Positions 34,182 through 46,985 of a stretch of 64,000 bases of DNA are shown piece after piece. Position 1 is the first letter of the stretch. Each line of letters opens with the position of its first letter. The notes beneath the pieces are model-generated. The model was given only the letters and a program-made list of their open reading frames with translations. It did not search any database and was not told the origin of the DNA. The DNA comes from Gigaspora margarita. Taxonomy: Eukaryota; Glomeromycota; Glomeromycetes; Diversisporales; Gigasporaceae. The position numbers and the translations under genes are program-made. Location of the stretch: assembly GCA_009809945.1 (NCBI GenBank), contig WTPW01000323.1, forward strand, positions 392,143 to 456,142, written 5' to 3'.

Positions 34182-34350
34182 GATTAGATATATTCGAATA
34201 AAAAATTATGCAGTCAAGTGGCAATTATATAAATTTATATATGGTCCATGATCTCTTCATACTGCGATAAAAATAATTAAACATAACCAATCAAATTCAT
34301 CAAGGGTACATCAGCATGACCAAGCATATTTTATATTATTAGGAGGATTG

Positions 34351-34803
34351 ATGTAGAGTCAACAGATCGAAAATATGGTGATGCGACTCGTGAAACCATC
34401 GACCGGAATGAACCCAATTTAGGAATGACTTTCCACAAAAAGTAATCACTAACTTAATATAGGCGGTAATGAGAAGGGAGATAAACCCTTATGGAACGCA
34501 ATCGGGACCTACGTCACATTGCTTACTCATCTGCGATCCAACCGGTCATTTTACCTCTTACCTCTTTACCTCTCCCAAGAATCTCTTTCATATTTGTGCT
34601 ATGTGTTTTAACCTTTTCGAGGCAGAAGCGGTCCTTTTTTTTGGTTAGATTCGTTATTGTTTTTGGCGAATAAATGTCTATAAAAGGATCATGAATTTGA
34701 AATCGTTTTGTAGTAAGGTCTATTGTTCTCTATCTTGATCTTTCTTGATCTTGATCAGATTCTTGATCCTAGCGCTCCGTTTTACTCTGCTGCTGAACAA
34801 CAG
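34351..34803 (+). repeat. Possible solo LTR
   Basis: A ~450-bp block of more balanced composition begins TGTAGAGTCAACAG, contains AATAAATG and TATAAAAGG near 34668-34687, a CT/TCTTGATC-rich stretch, and ends CTGCTGAACAACA. TG...CA ends with an internal TATA box are LTR-like. No target duplication and no second LTR were found, so an ordinary promoter is an alternative. Confidence 0.25.
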
Positions 34804-36240
34804 TTGTATTTATAAGAAAAAAAAACCCCGCTCTTATGCCTATTCTTTTTTTAAGTTAACTGTACAACGAATCCTAAAATAGATTATAAATTTCCTGTTT
34901 TTTTTATACGAATTCGAAATTCATTTTAAAAAAGAAATACCAGTTTTTTTTACCATTATTGCTTTTATTTACAGAATCGTTAGTTTATAATTTTTCATTA
35001 TGTAATTTATTAGATTTTTATTTTGTATTAAATAAAAGTACTGTATATACAAATAAATAAATAGAATAATAAAAATAAATAAAGATCCCTAAAGAAAATT
35101 GTTCTTCTGATAATAATATTATTTAGACAAGAAACCTTAAAATTCTAATACGTTATTGCATTAATTAATATTAATTAACCATTTTTAGAATACAAATATT
35201 CCGCACTCAAATTTCAATCGCCTTCCTAATTTACACTTTATTAAACTAGATTATACTATAAAGAGTTGTCTCAAAATCTAGATCTATATTTTTTCCGAGA
35301 ATAGAATGCCAGCATGAGTATATTTTTTTACATGAACAAGTGTGAAATATTATCGATTAATCATATTGAACAATTATATGATTGTTATAAAATAGAAGAA
35401 ATATAAAAAAACAATGATTAATTTATAATTGTAAAATTCAAAATTACCATGATTAGCCCAAACTACTGTTCAAACCATTTGTCTCTGTCACATGTTTCCG
35501 ACTTACAAAGCCTTGCGATCGACTTGATTTTATTTCAAACAAATGCTGGTAGCAATTTAAATGGCCATTCAAATCATACCATTTAGCATAGCAATTTTTT
35601 TTTTTAAATTTACCTATATTTCCCAAGAAAAATAGCTTATCATTCGATCTGTCTAAAAAACCCTTTTTTATTACATAAAAAAAATGAGTACCACTAGAAG
35701 AAATCTGTTATCTGATTCTCAATTCTATTTTATATACAATTAATTTTCCACAAAAAATCGATCATCCTGATAGATTTTCCTTGGACACCTACCTGTATGC
35801 AAAATAAGATTAAAGTCCGATCCGATAATAAGTTTTTCTTCAATATAGATTTAATAGAAAACCTACTAATTCGTATAAAAAGATTCATTATAAGATCCAA
35901 TCAAAATAATCTTCTAAAAATAAAAAAAAGTAAATGCAATTATCTTTTTAAATCGTAAAAATGTCGCTCCAAAAATATTATCTTAAGCTGATTATTTGAT
36001 GATGATCATTTGTACTATTATACATTATTTATGCGAGATCAATCTACAAAATCAATCACTCTAATTAATTACTATTGTAACGAATGCTTCAAAAAATTTA
36101 ATTATTATAATAAGCCACTTTTTTATAAGGTTATGTCGATCATGTTGGCAGGCAAATTTTTTCGAAGTTTATTAACTTTAGGGTTAGGGTTATAAGGTTA
36201 GCAAGCCATATATAAAATTGTTCAAGAACATTTTGTTAGT
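34804..36240. other. AT-rich DNA with no recognised gene
   Basis: No motif-bearing frame on either strand. A short telomere-like TTAGGGTTAGGGTT occurs at 36179-36192. Confidence 0.4.
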
Positions 36241-36485
36241 GCACTAAAAGTGGCTTTTTGTGCAAATTTTTGGTAAATAAGCGATTTTTGACAAAAACGA
36301 ATGGTTGTTTTGAAATTTCATGATCTTGAAATCTGATTTGCAGTTCAGCCTCATGATCGATATAACCTGTTGCAGAATTCATATGTGCTACCTGATTATA
36401 TAACTCCCTGCAACTGCATCCTCTACTAGTCCTCTACTATTCAATTCAACAATTCGGACCTTGTTCATAAATATAACTGTGAATA

Positions 36486-36680
36486 TCAATATCACATGGT
36501 TATACTGACAGCTGGCCTGCATTACGCAGGCGGGCAAGCGCTAAGCCACACGAACTCAACTGCAATATAACTGAATACGTATCAATATACATGCTAATGC
36601 TGGCAGCCAACCTACATTATACGGGTAGGAAACCACCGGCCAGCGCTAAGCCGCACAATCTCAACTGCCTACGGGATCTC
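36486..36680. repeat. Two ~95-bp direct repeats, GC-rich for the region
   Basis: TCAATAT..ATG...TGACAGCTGGCCTGCATTA and a diverged second copy from 36579 both continue to AGCGCTAAGCC.CAC and CTCAACTGC. Non-coding. Confidence 0.6.
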
Positions 36681-36949
36681 CCAGCGCAATATTTATTTGC
36701 TATTTCCAACAATCCCAGAAAAGTACTGTAGACAATAAATCAATGTAAATTTCGAACATGTTCCTCCAAGAACATATCCGTTTCAGTTAAATAACGCATA
36801 ATTCGCAACTAATATAATCTGCATTCGTCAAATAAAATTGAACTCTGGCATATCAGATCGGATCATTCCAATATAAAAACATTCGTGCAATGCTTTTCGA
36901 GGATAAAGAAACAACCAGCTACATGTTATTAACTATGACGTTCACAATC

Positions 36950-37720
36950 ACTTCTGTAATAATATCGTAACTCAATTATCACCTATTTACGATTTTTAAA
37001 ATCGTATGGATAACGTTTAACTTGCTTAGTGAGCTACATACTGTGTATTAACTAGAATAGTAACTTTTCCTTTTTACAAAAATTCATGATAGAAGTCAAC
37101 GATAATTCGATACAAACTAACTCAACTATATAATACTAGTCACTGAAATCCAAGTAAGTTCAGTAACAGAATTTTTTTACAGTAACTCATGATAGATTAT
37201 GATAATTCCAATGCAAACTAACTCAACCACATAGAAACCAAGACAACTCCAATGCAAACTACCCTCCAACCAGTACTGTGGTCACCAAGGTAGCAAGTAA
37301 GTTCTTTGGCAGAATTTTTTACAATAATTCATGGTGGAATCACAATAATACTAATATGATAATTTCAATGTAAATTAACTTTATACTATAATCATCGAAA
37401 AGTGAGTAAGCTTTGTAACTGAATTCTTTACAGCAGCTCGTGATAGAAATCATAATAACTCCAATAAAACAATTCGAATGCAAACTAATTCAATCACACT
37501 GTGGTCACTAATATGTTCTATCACAGAATTTTTTACGTATTTCATAGTAAAAATCTTAAAAATTCTAATGAAAACTTACGACCTTAACCAATACTGCGGT
37601 CGCCATAATAGCAAGTAAGTTCTATTAAAGAATGTTTTACTGTATTTATGAAAATTATGATAATGACAATACAAACTAACTCAATTTTAACCATTGTATA
37701 CCACATTATTGCTCTTTCAA
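36950..37720. repeat. Degenerate ~110-bp satellite (copy set 2)
   Basis: About seven units with the same word order as 11225-11770: GTCACC.AAATAGCAAGTAAG, TTCT.TAACAGAATTTTTTAC, AGTAACTCATGATAGAAATC and ATAATTCCAATGCAAACTAA. Confidence 0.65.
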
Positions 37721-37798
37721 TTGAGTTGGATTTGGTCAATTTATGATTTTATGCGAGCTCTGATCCCAAGATTACAATACAAATAATCTAAATTCATT

Positions 37799-38146
37799 AT
37801 ATGGGGCCTTTGCAGTAGAAAGGGCGGATGTGTTAATATATATAATTTTGAGATAATTGAATTTAATTACTTTGTTTTGATTTTCAAACTGATCCGGGTT
37901 AATCAAAATTCACGATTTTGATTGGTTAAAAATAACATGTGATTAATGGGTAATCTCGTAATGTGCTTGGCTTTGACTTCATGCAACTTTCTTTTTACAT
38001 TACATATCTTGATTTTTTATTATGCAAATTGACTTTCATTTATAATTGAAAAATGTTAATCACATTGAAATTTACCAGAATTTAATAAAAACTCATTTTT
38101 TCATTTTGGGGTCATATCCGCCCTTTCTACTGCAAAGCCCCCATAT
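37799..38146. mobile_element. MITE of the CTATAGCAAAAGGG family, copy 2
   Basis: Inverted ends ATATGGGGCCTTTGCAGTAG and, on the other strand, ATATGGGGGCTTTGCAGTAG pair for about 30 bp, through AAAGGGCGGAT. AT-rich core, non-coding. Confidence 0.8.
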
Positions 38147-38349
38147 GTATTTCAGAACTCATTTCATGAATACTTTTTTTGACATTTTAGTTACATATAT
38201 TGTATTCGTGAAACACATAGAACTCAAAAAAAAACATAAATTGATCAAATGAAAAAGAGTGATTATGAATTCTGCAACATAATACTTTACAGTAACTCAA
38301 TAGAAATTATAATTTATTTTTTTTTATAAATTATATTATTGAAAATAAC

Positions 38350-38660
38350 TAATAATCACTATAGGTGATTATCTCCTGTAATTTACAATGCAAAATCAAA
38401 ATAAACAATTTTTATTAAATAAAAATTAAATCTCTTTAATGTCAGAGTAAGACTAAAGGTTAGAAATTAGAATAGGGCTTTATATATATTAATATTTAGC
38501 AAGGAATTTTTTTTATATAAAAAAAAGTAGTTTCATAGACAAAATTTTAGGTTAGAAGCAATTTTAGCAAATTTTAAAAAATTCTTTGTTTTTGTTATAC
38601 AAAAATTGATCTACATATTATACCTGATCCTGAATTCTAATTGGCAAATAGACTACAAAT
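38350..38660. repeat. Diverged relative of the 61757-62058 MITE
   Basis: It shares the ordered stretches TTAGCAAGGAATTTTTT, AGTAGTTTCATAGAC, TTTGTTATACAAAAA and ACCTGATCCTG with the MITE at 61.8-62.06 kb, but the ends are eroded. Confidence 0.55.
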
Positions 38661-38668
38661 GATAATTA

Positions 38669-38843
38669 CAGTATAACCCTGCAATAGTCACATTTGCATT
38701 AGTCACAATCTCGCTATAGTCACCTCAATTCTTCTATTTAACTATATACACTATATATAAATTCTAGCTCACTTTAGTCACAATCTTGCAATAGGCACAT
38801 AGAATGTCTGATTTTGGCATGTGACTATTGTGGGGTTATACTG
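38669..38843. mobile_element. 175-bp mariner-type MITE
   Basis: Inverted ends CAGTATAACCCTGCAATAGT and CAGTATAACCCCACAATAGT, flanked by TA (38667-38668, 38844-38845). The internal AGTCACAATC words resemble the larger element at 43557-44561. Confidence 0.85.
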
Positions 38844-39048
38844 TACCTGTAGTATAAATTAGTAATTTCCTATATTATTTTATACTTCTTTTATACAAAA
38901 ATAGATGAGTGCTAATTTTTTAGTACAAAATATTATAAAAAAAAATATTTTTTAAAAGTAATTTAATTTTAATTTATATTTTTGTCAATTTGTAAATTTA
39001 AAGTTTTCTAATTAATCAAGTGCTTAGTATAGATAGGATAAATTTATA

Positions 39049-39512
39049 TTTAAGGGTAGAGGGTACTATTTTAAAATTATATATAATCTTAACAGTAAAT
39101 TTTTTTTATATTTAATTTTATAAAAAATTATATTAAGTAAACTAATTTTAATTCTTAAAACAAGTTTGTAGAGCAGGATTTTCTGATTTTAATGATAGTA
39201 AAATTATTAAAATTGGTAAAAGACTCAGTGAAATATATATTTTTAAAGTTTGGGTATTAATATTTAGTAATAAAACTAATTTATAAATTTATACAAATTG
39301 ACCAATCAGAATTGGCGATTTTGTGCAACCCAGAAAAATTTGGGGCTAACACAGAAAAACTTTGTAATATATACAACTATATTTTTTTAAAATATAATAA
39401 TAGTTCAAAATTTTACTATAAAAGATAAATTGTTTTATATCAGTTTTATATGAAATTTTCAAAATACCATATAAAACTATATAAAAATGATCTATGTACC
39501 TCTACCCTTAAA
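39049..39512. mobile_element. 464-bp MITE, TTTAAGGGTAGAGG family
   Basis: Inverted ends TTTAAGGGTAGAGGGTAC and TTTAAGGGTAGAGGTACA, with flanks AATTTATA and ATTTTATA (7 of 8). A close copy is at 57154-57680, sharing long internal stretches such as AGTTTGTAGAGCAGG and CAACCCAGAAAAATTTGGG. Confidence 0.75.
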
Positions 39513-39596
39513 ATTTTATAGAAAATAATTATTAGATAAAAAAAAAAGTTATTAAATTTTAAAGTTTAAAATTTATATAAAAAATATGATTCCATA

Positions 39597-40383
39597 TCAC
39601 TTTATAGAAGTTTATTTCACAGATACTTTGTTTTACAAATGATCAGTTCATAAACAAGTTTATTTTAAAGACAATTAATTTACAGACAGCTCATTTCATA
39701 GATAGTTATTTTATCAACATTTTATTTTGCAGGCTATATTTCTGTTGATTCAAAGTTATTTGCTATTAAAGATTGTCTATAAAATGAACTATTGATAAAA
39801 TCATACCCACTGATTTGATTTTTGGATTTTTTTTGATAAACCATTATACAAACTTCTGCTATTAAGTGATGTGAAGAATAATTAATGAGACCTTCAAATA
39901 AAATAGTTTTTTGCCATCTATATGAGATAAATAAGCAATGAGTATTCAAAGAACAGCTATGCCAAGCTGTAAAAAGAAGCACTATTACTAGTTGTTAAAG
40001 TGTTTAGGTATTTTCAGATAGTGAAGAATTGGTTTGTTATTTGAAAAATTGGTTGTATAATGGGTAAGATAAATTTGGAAGCAATTTTCAGAAAAACTAC
40101 TTTTTTAACTTACTTTTAGCTAATAATTAAAACATGTAAATATTAAAATATTCTATATACTTAATTATAGATTAAAAGTAAGTTTAAAAGACTATTGTTG
40201 TAATAAATTTTAAAAGCAAATAATTCTCAATCATGTTTGGCTAATTTTGGGTGAAACCAAATCAGTGAATATATAAACTCTATAAAATGAACTATCTGTA
40301 AATTAATTGTCTTTAAAATAAACTTGTCTATAGAATAATTGTCTATAAAACAAAGTGCTATGAAATAAACTTCTGTAAAGTAA
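39597..40383. mobile_element. 787-bp element with ~110-bp inverted ends and TA
   Basis: The left end TCACTTTATAGAAGTTTATT and the complement of the right end TTACTTTACAGAAGTTTATT continue in parallel for about 110 bp (through AAAGACAATTAATTTACAGA), flanked by TA. An 82-codon minus frame at 39734-39982 lies in the core; it shows no motif I know and I leave it uncalled. Confidence 0.7.
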
Positions 40384-40702
40384 TACATAATCAAAAAATA
40401 TATAATTTACTATAAAATTTATATATAGTTTACTATAACTAAAATATAAAAAACTAAACATAAAATACTAGTAATAAACTTTTTATTTTTTATATAACAT
40501 AGATAAATATATTCTATTAAAATCTTTCCAATAATCTAAAAAAAATTTAAATTAAAAAAAATTCAAACTATATTAAATCATATAAAACAATACTTGTATT
40601 ATATCATAGTATAATTAACTTATTTTTTAAAAAAATGCTATAAGAGGGGTAACAAAAATCAGATGATTTTTTAAGGGAAGAGGGGTAAAAATATTGAAAT
40701 TA

Positions 40703-41969
40703 CAGTGTGGAACATATTATTATGGACACTTTTTGGCTGCTGCCACTCAAAATCGGGTAAGTAAAAATAGCATGAAATTTATATCATGTGACCAGCTGAT
40801 CTAATGATATAACATACTAAAATTTGGTGCAATTTCATTAGATTGTGCTAGTGTTATGCAAAAGTTAGTAAAAGTAGCATTTTTGGGTTTGTACAAAAAT
40901 CGATTTTCAGAATTTTTTGAAATTTTTTTTTCAAAAAAAATTCACAAAAAACAATTTTTTGCTCAAATTAGTTCAAATTTCGCTCAAATGTAGTGTGATA
41001 CCAGGTCACGTTATATAATATAAAGAAAAGTAAATGTGTATCATAATTTTTTTTCTCACAAAAAATGGGCATGAAGAAAGATTTAACAAAAAGTTAGCAA
41101 GGAGCTATAATTTATAGACACCAAAGAGGTGATTTACTTCGAACAATTGCAGCTTTGGTTGGTTGTAGTAAAAGTTCCATAGGAAATATCATAAAGTAGC
41201 ACCATGAGTCGTGTACAGAAATTCAAAAAAAAGGACTGCCCGACTGAAAACTCTAACACTTTTGGATGAAAACCTTAAAGGCTTAGTCTCAAATAGCAAC
41301 TGCTGTCTCAGCCTTATACAAATAACCAACCTATACATTTGTCAAAGCAAAAAAACAATTTCTGAGAGTACCATGTCCCATGCTTTGCACAGTTTGGGCT
41401 TGTCCTCATGTGTTAGCCCAAAAGCCTCTTATTATGACTAAGAATATTGAAAAAAGGTATAAATAGGCACTTGGACATCAGAAGAAGTATGTTGTAATCG
41501 AATGAGATCTATATATGTCCTTTTCTGGATTCCTTCAGCATGAACAAAATGAAAAATAGTCGTTAGTAATATCGTAGAGCCGGATGCTCTTGTAAAAAAT
41601 CGTAATATGAAACACCACCAGAACTTTGCCACAGACTATTGCTAGCATCCCCAATCGGGTTGATGCTTGTATAGAAATTGGGGGTGAACACATTAAATAT
41701 TATGATATAATCCATTTTTTTTTATATAAAAATTTCAAAAAAGAAAAAAAAATAGAAATTACAAAATTTTGGCTTTCATACTTATAAAAAAATCAAATTT
41801 TTAGAATTTTTTGCATTATTCCTGCGTGAAGTAATGAAATCGTGTAAACTTTTAGTATGTTGTACCATGAGATCAGATAGTCATATGATATAAATTTTGT
41901 GCTATGTTTATTTACAAGATTCTGAATGACAGCCACCTAAAAAGTATCTATAATAATATGTTCCCACTG
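40703..41969. mobile_element. Tc1/mariner element with TA duplication
   Basis: Inverted ends CAGTGTGGAACATATTATTA and, on the other strand, CAGTGGGAACATATTATTAT, pairing over about 60 bp with differences. TA flanks are at 40701-40702 and 41970-41971. It holds the transposase remnant at 41065-41720. It is inserted in the family X MITE. Confidence 0.85.
41065..41720 (+). pseudogene. Tc1-type transposase, internally deleted
   Basis: The frame begins MGMKKDLTKS, a stop, QGAIIYRHQRGDLLRTIAAL and VGCSKSSIGNII, a helix-turn-helix of the paired-like DNA-binding domain. It continues KKRTARLKTLTLLDENLKGL and KKTISESTMSHALHSLGLSS (second helix-turn-helix), then shifted fragments (ALGHQK, EVCCNRMRS). 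It ends NRVDACIEIGGEHIKYY at about 41655-41700, the usual C-terminus. The DDE catalytic core is missing or scrambled between 41500 and 41640. It is non-functional; only the ends of the protein are recognisable. Confidence 0.7.
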
Positions 41970-41979
41970 TATAGATAGG

Positions 41980-42552
41980 TAAGGATAGGAATCGGTCAAA
42001 AATTTTTAGTCAATTAATCAGTCAACTAAAACTGTTAGTCATCGACTAACTAAAAATCAACTAATCGATTAGTTGATTAATTGACTAGTCAACTAATCGA
42101 CTAGTCAACTAATCGACTAGTTGACTAATCAACTAGCAATTAGTCAACTAATTGACTAGTCAATTAGTCGATTAGTTGATTAATCAATTAGTTAATTAAT
42201 TGGCTAGTTAATAAATATACAAAAAAATGAATACTATATGAAATAGATAATTAATCTAATTGACTAATTGACTAATCGACTAATCAATTAATCAACTAAT
42301 TGATTAGTCAACTAATCGACTAGTCAATTAGTCGACTAATTGATTAGTTGACTAATTGATTAGTCGACTAATCGACTAATCAACTAGTCGACTAATCAAC
42401 TAATCGACTAATCAACTAGTCGACTAATCAACTAATCGACTAATCTACTAATCGACTAATTGACTAAATGATCGATGACTATGAAAAAATTTAGTTGATT
42501 AGTCGGCTAATCGTTGACTAATCGACTAATGACTATATGATTCCTATCCTTA
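41980..42552. mobile_element. hAT-type element made of CTAATCGA words
   Basis: Inverted ends TAAGGATAGGAATC on both sides, flanked by TAGATAGG (41972-41979) and TATATAGG (42553-42560), 7 of 8. Nearly the whole body is a dense array of 8-mer words (GACTAATC, AACTAGTC, GATTAGTT) on both strands. The core 42190-42250 is plain AT. The terminus resembles the element starting at 63612. Confidence 0.85.
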
Positions 42553-42640
42553 TATATAGGAACCAAACCAAATTTTTATTAAAAAGGAGTGAAGGGGTAG
42601 TCCTCTAATAAAAAATAATCAGATGATTAATGATATGCCC

Positions 42641-43554
42641 TAAGCCCTTTTAGTTAACCAATTCTTATATAATTTCAGATGTATTTATTATATATAATTA
42701 AATAATATTCTCTTTAATTTGACCAAGCATTTTAAAGAATTTAAAAAATAATAACTTTTATATTATTCAATTTGTCTCATTGAGATAAATTGAATAATAT
42801 AAAAATTATTTTATTCTGGCTAGTGATTGGTAAGATATTTTCGTATTTGAAGTTTGTAAAAAATAATTATAATGGGATTTTATACAAAGTGAACTGATAT
42901 TAATACTACTGAATAAAGTTTGCAATGCAGATTTTTTATACAATTTTAAAATTTAGAATATTTTAAATAATTTTTTATTAATAATATTCACATTATATGT
43001 TACTACTACAATATAATTAATTTTTTTATTTTTCAATATTGTGATCTGATTGGGTGACTAATATAGCATAGTGCACTTTCATTTTGATTAGATAATTTTT
43101 ATAAATCACTAGATACTGGACCTATCATTAAACGATATGGTTTTTATTATTACTTTGCAATAATATAAATAAATAAAAAATTATATATGCATTCATCTAA
43201 GAAAAAAACTTTGTATGTACATACAATTTTATAGCCAAAATTCTTGTAATGGATCTGCAGTATTTATGCAGTGATCACAGATCAGAATTTTGGGTTTACT
43301 AATTCTCTGAGTTCCTATTGGTTGAATGCAAATTTTGTCTCTTATTAAATAAAATAAATTATTAATCCGATTGTTTAAAAATTAATGTAAAAAAATATCA
43401 ATTCGAATAATTATTTAAAATAGTATTTACATAAAAATTTAATGTTTATTTAAAAATTTCTTCTTACTCATTAATACTAATTCTGGTACTTCATAATTAA
43501 TTAAAAAAAACAAATCTTTTTTTAGTATTTTTCTTTAACAAATTGAAATAAACA
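42641..43554. other. AT-rich DNA with one hairpin
   Basis: A degenerate ATTCAATTTGTCTCATTGAG hairpin of the ATACCATTCG family lies at 42757-42810. Nothing else is recognised. Confidence 0.45.
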
Positions 43555-43556
43555 TA

Positions 43557-44561
43557 CAGTTAGACCTCATTATAGTCACACTTATTATAGTTACAACCTC
43601 ATTATAATCGCAGTTTTTTTTTTACCAACCTAATTTATATTAAATTAGTCTCAATATAGTCACAATCACTTTATAGCCACTATCACTTTTTTTTTAAAAC
43701 CAAAGTAATAAAAACATATTAAATTTACTTTGATAAAGTTACAAAATAAAATACTATAAGTGTCCAAAAATAGACTACTACCTAAAATAAGCTATCTCTT
43801 CTTTTGGTCAAAAAACTTAAAAACATCTTTGACCCAAAAATAAGCTACTTCATAATCAACAGTAGTCACTATATAGTAAAGTCAAAATTTGACTATATAA
43901 ATCAATTAACATCGCTTAAGTAAACTTATCTAGGAGAGCAAAATAACATACAGTAAAATTTTAGAAATATTGGAGAACATTTTATTATTTGACTTTTAAT
44001 TTTTACATTTGACGAAAAAATTAAAAGTTGCTAAAAAAATATATTCGATAAACATAAAAATTAAAAGTTAAATAATAAAAAGTTCTCCAATTTGTATAAA
44101 AATTTTAGAAAACATGCATTTTGACCTTCTAAACATATTTACTTAGGCGTTTATAATTGATTTACATAGTAAAATTTGGACTTTACTATGTAATAACTAC
44201 TTGTGATCGCTAAAAAACCTCTTCAATATTTGAAAATTTAAAATTTTTTTGTTTTATTCGTATAATGTAAAATGTAAAATCATATTAATAAAAATTACTT
44301 GAAAAATTATGAAAATTTCAAAATATAAGTAAATTGATATGTAGAGCAACTTTACTTAGTGCGCAATAAACGATTTATTTATAAAAAATCTAAGTTTTAT
44401 ATATAGCAATAATTGTAATCAAATAAAATTATTTAATATAGTCACTAATTATTTTTATTTACTATTAATGTGATTATATCAAGTTTTTTAAAATAGTCAC
44501 ACCTTTTTATAGTCACCTAAATTCTGTTTCCCAAACTAGTGACTATAATGAGATCTGACTG
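43557..44561. mobile_element. ~1-kb mariner-type element
   Basis: Inverted ends CAGTTAGACCTCATTATAGT and CAGTCAGATCTCATTATAGT, flanked by TA (43555-43556, 44562-44563). Subterminal TATAGTCAC words are seen at both ends. A foldback with AAAATAAGCTA words is nested at about 43757-44215. No transposase. Confidence 0.85.
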
Positions 44562-44563
44562 TA

Positions 44564-44720
44564 TATGGGACCCCTATAGCAAAAGGGTGCATTGGGCCAA
44601 AAAAATTTTTTTATTTTAATTGACTTCTTGAAGAATTAGATTAAAGGAATACAATTTTTATAAAATTACAAATTAAAATTTTGTTCCAATGTACTCTTTT
44701 ACTGTAAGGGGTCCACATAT
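44564..44720. mobile_element. MITE of the CTATAGCAAAAGGG family, copy 3
   Basis: Ends GGGACCCCTATAGCAAAAGG and, on the other strand, GGACCCCTTACAGTAAAAGA, next to ATAT. It abuts the right TA of the mariner-type element at 43557-44561. Confidence 0.7.
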
Positions 44721-44756
44721 GAGAGAATAGCCAAAAAGGGACTAAAATTTTAACTT

Positions 44757-45400
44757 TATTTTTATAATTTACTTTTGTTTTTTTAAATTTTTTTTATTTT
44801 TTTAATTTGTTTTAATCATATTTTTAAATTGTTTTTTTCAGTTTTTTTTTTTAATTTGTTTAATTTTTTATTTATTTTTTTCAATTTTTTTTAATTTTTA
44901 TTTTTAAATTATTTTTTGGTTTTTTTTAATTCATTTTAATTTTATTTATTTTTTAGTTTTAAAATATTTTTTCAGTTTTTTTTTTAATTCATTTTAATTT
45001 TTTTTATTTTTTGTTTTTTTTTTAATTCAATTTAATTTTTTATTCATCTTTTTCAGTTTTTAAAATATTTTTTTAAATTCATTTTAATTTTATTTTTAAA
45101 TTATTTTTCTGTTATTTTTTTAATTATTTTTTAATTTGTTTAATTTTTATTTGTTTTTTTTATTAAATTATTTTATTTTATTTAATTTGTTTTAAATTAA
45201 TTTTTTCTAATTCATTTTAATTTTTTATTTTTTTCAATTTTTTTAAATTATTTTATTTTTATTTTTTATTTCATTTTAAATTATTTTTTATTTTATTTTT
45301 TAATTTATTTAATTTTATTTTTTAAAATATTTTATTTTATTTATTTTAAATTATTTTTTTAATTTAAATTATTTTTTATTTTATATTTATTGTATAACTG
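44757..45400. repeat. T-rich low-complexity tract
   Basis: Almost only TTTTAATT/TTTTATTT words for about 640 bases, no frame. A complementary A-rich tract is at 51600-52240. Confidence 0.9.
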
Positions 45401-45510
45401 CAAAATAATATATAGGGAGTTATTTCAAATTTTGTCTGAATTAAGTTTAATTTAGACTAACATTTGAAACTATACCTCATCACATTATTTTATTACTTTT
45501 TTCAGTTTTA

Positions 45511-45968
45511 CTAAAGCACACCACTGGCGTTCAATGCCAGTGTCAAAAATTAGATCAGAACATCATCAGAAAGTAGGTTGGAAATTCATGTGACTATATA
45601 AAATTAACAATCTACCTCACCCTACATAATTATTGGCCAATAAAAGATCATAATTTGGTGTAATGTAACATGATCAGAAAAATTCAAAACAAACATCTCA
45701 AAACGTTTCTTTTGTCAAAAAAAGCTTATTTCTCAAAAGTTTGCTTAAGAAACCACATTTTTAACTAAAAAAAAGTTTTTCTTGAGCGATTTTACTATAT
45801 AAAAACCTAAACCCAAACCCTAACTGAGCACTCACCCTAGCCCTAACCTAACATAAACGAACTTGAAAGAATTTTGGTACTAGTCACATGGGGGTGAATT
45901 TTGATGCCGATACTGGGGTAGATATCTAATTTCCGATACTGGCATTGAACGCTAGTGGTGTGATTTAG
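45511..45968. mobile_element. 458-bp TIR element with TA
   Basis: Inverted ends CTAAAGCACACCACTGGCGT and CTAAATCACACCACTAGCGT continue through TCAATGCCAGT, flanked by TA. Inside, 45806-45850 has degenerate CCCTAA repeats (telomere-like on the other strand). No coding sequence; 45969-46558 holds nothing else recognised. Confidence 0.75.
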
Positions 45969-46945
45969 TAAAACTAACTTTTTTTATATATCCATTTTAC
46001 TGGTAACATAACAGAAATGAAAGAAGAGTAATATTAACAAAAAAATTAATTTCAAATGGCCTATACCCTTACTATTAAATTTGAAAAGTCCATGTATAGC
46101 AATAAAATTTTAAATCTTCATTTTTAATTAATGCTGCGTACATATTACTATATGGGACTTTACTGAGGTCCATACATTATAGCACATAAGGCCAACATAT
46201 TACGAAATTATCTGTTAGTACCTGTTACATTTAACTGATCAATCCCGGATCGGTCCAAAAATCAAAACAAATGATGATCACTTAATGTCAGACAGAAGGA
46301 ACATCAAAGATTTGTATTATAGATTTCATGATTTTACAAGATCTGATTGGTTAATATATTATATTAAAAATGAGCCAAAGTAAAATATTTTGCAAGATAT
46401 TAATTAAATAAAAGATATAGGATATTAATTAAATAAAAAGATAAATTTATTTAAATTTAAGAATTGCAATAATTTATTAGTACTTGGATCTAATGCTATA
46501 TATGTATAAAAAAAAACAAAAAATCTTAAATACAGACTATCATTTTTTTATTTAACTACAGTGCAAACAACCTAGTCCCAACAAATAAAATTGATGACAT
46601 TCAAATTGCTAATCCTTCTTCAAAAAGAATAGTAACCAAAAAATACTATCTTAAAATGTTAAATCAAAACAAGCTAAACACTTCNATNGTTTTTNATTTT
46701 TTNTAAATCTATTTATAAAAAAGTTATAGCAGGTTGAAGTTATAGTATTTTTATAATTAAATATAAAATTTGGCCGCCCTATATATATTATTAAAACAAG
46801 CAATTTGGCCGCCCTATGTATACTAAATTTGGCCGCCCTATATATACTAAATTTGGCCGCCCTATATATANTAAATTTGACCGCCCTATATATACTAAAT
46901 TTGGCCACCATATGCCTACTAATTTGGCTACTAAATTTGGCCGTC

Positions 46946-46985
46946 NNNNNNNNNNNNNNNNNNNNNNNNNNNNNNNNNNNNNNNN
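46946..46985. other. 40-N assembly gap
   Basis: Forty Ns lie between the tandem array and the foldback; five further single Ns are at 46685-46703 and 46871. Repeat collapse is the likely cause. Confidence 0.95.

Larger units (their letters stand above)
40646..42640. mobile_element. Family X MITE split by a Tc1 and a hAT insertion
   Basis: The outer parts 40646-40702 and 42553-42640 align with the 149-bp MITE at 6325-6473 (GTAACAAAAATCAGATGA ... CTCTAATAAAAAATAATCAG). Removing the Tc1 element and one TA, and the hAT element and one 8-mer, yields GAAATTATATATAGGAACC, exactly the sequence at the same place in the 6.3-kb copy. Confidence 0.85.

Noticed and set aside
34491..34673. 60-codon plus frame
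   Set aside because: It lies in a possible solo LTR or promoter-like block, with no conserved motif.
39734..39982. 82-codon minus frame
   Set aside because: It is inside a TIR element core; the frame is open but motif-free, and I cannot tell it from chance.
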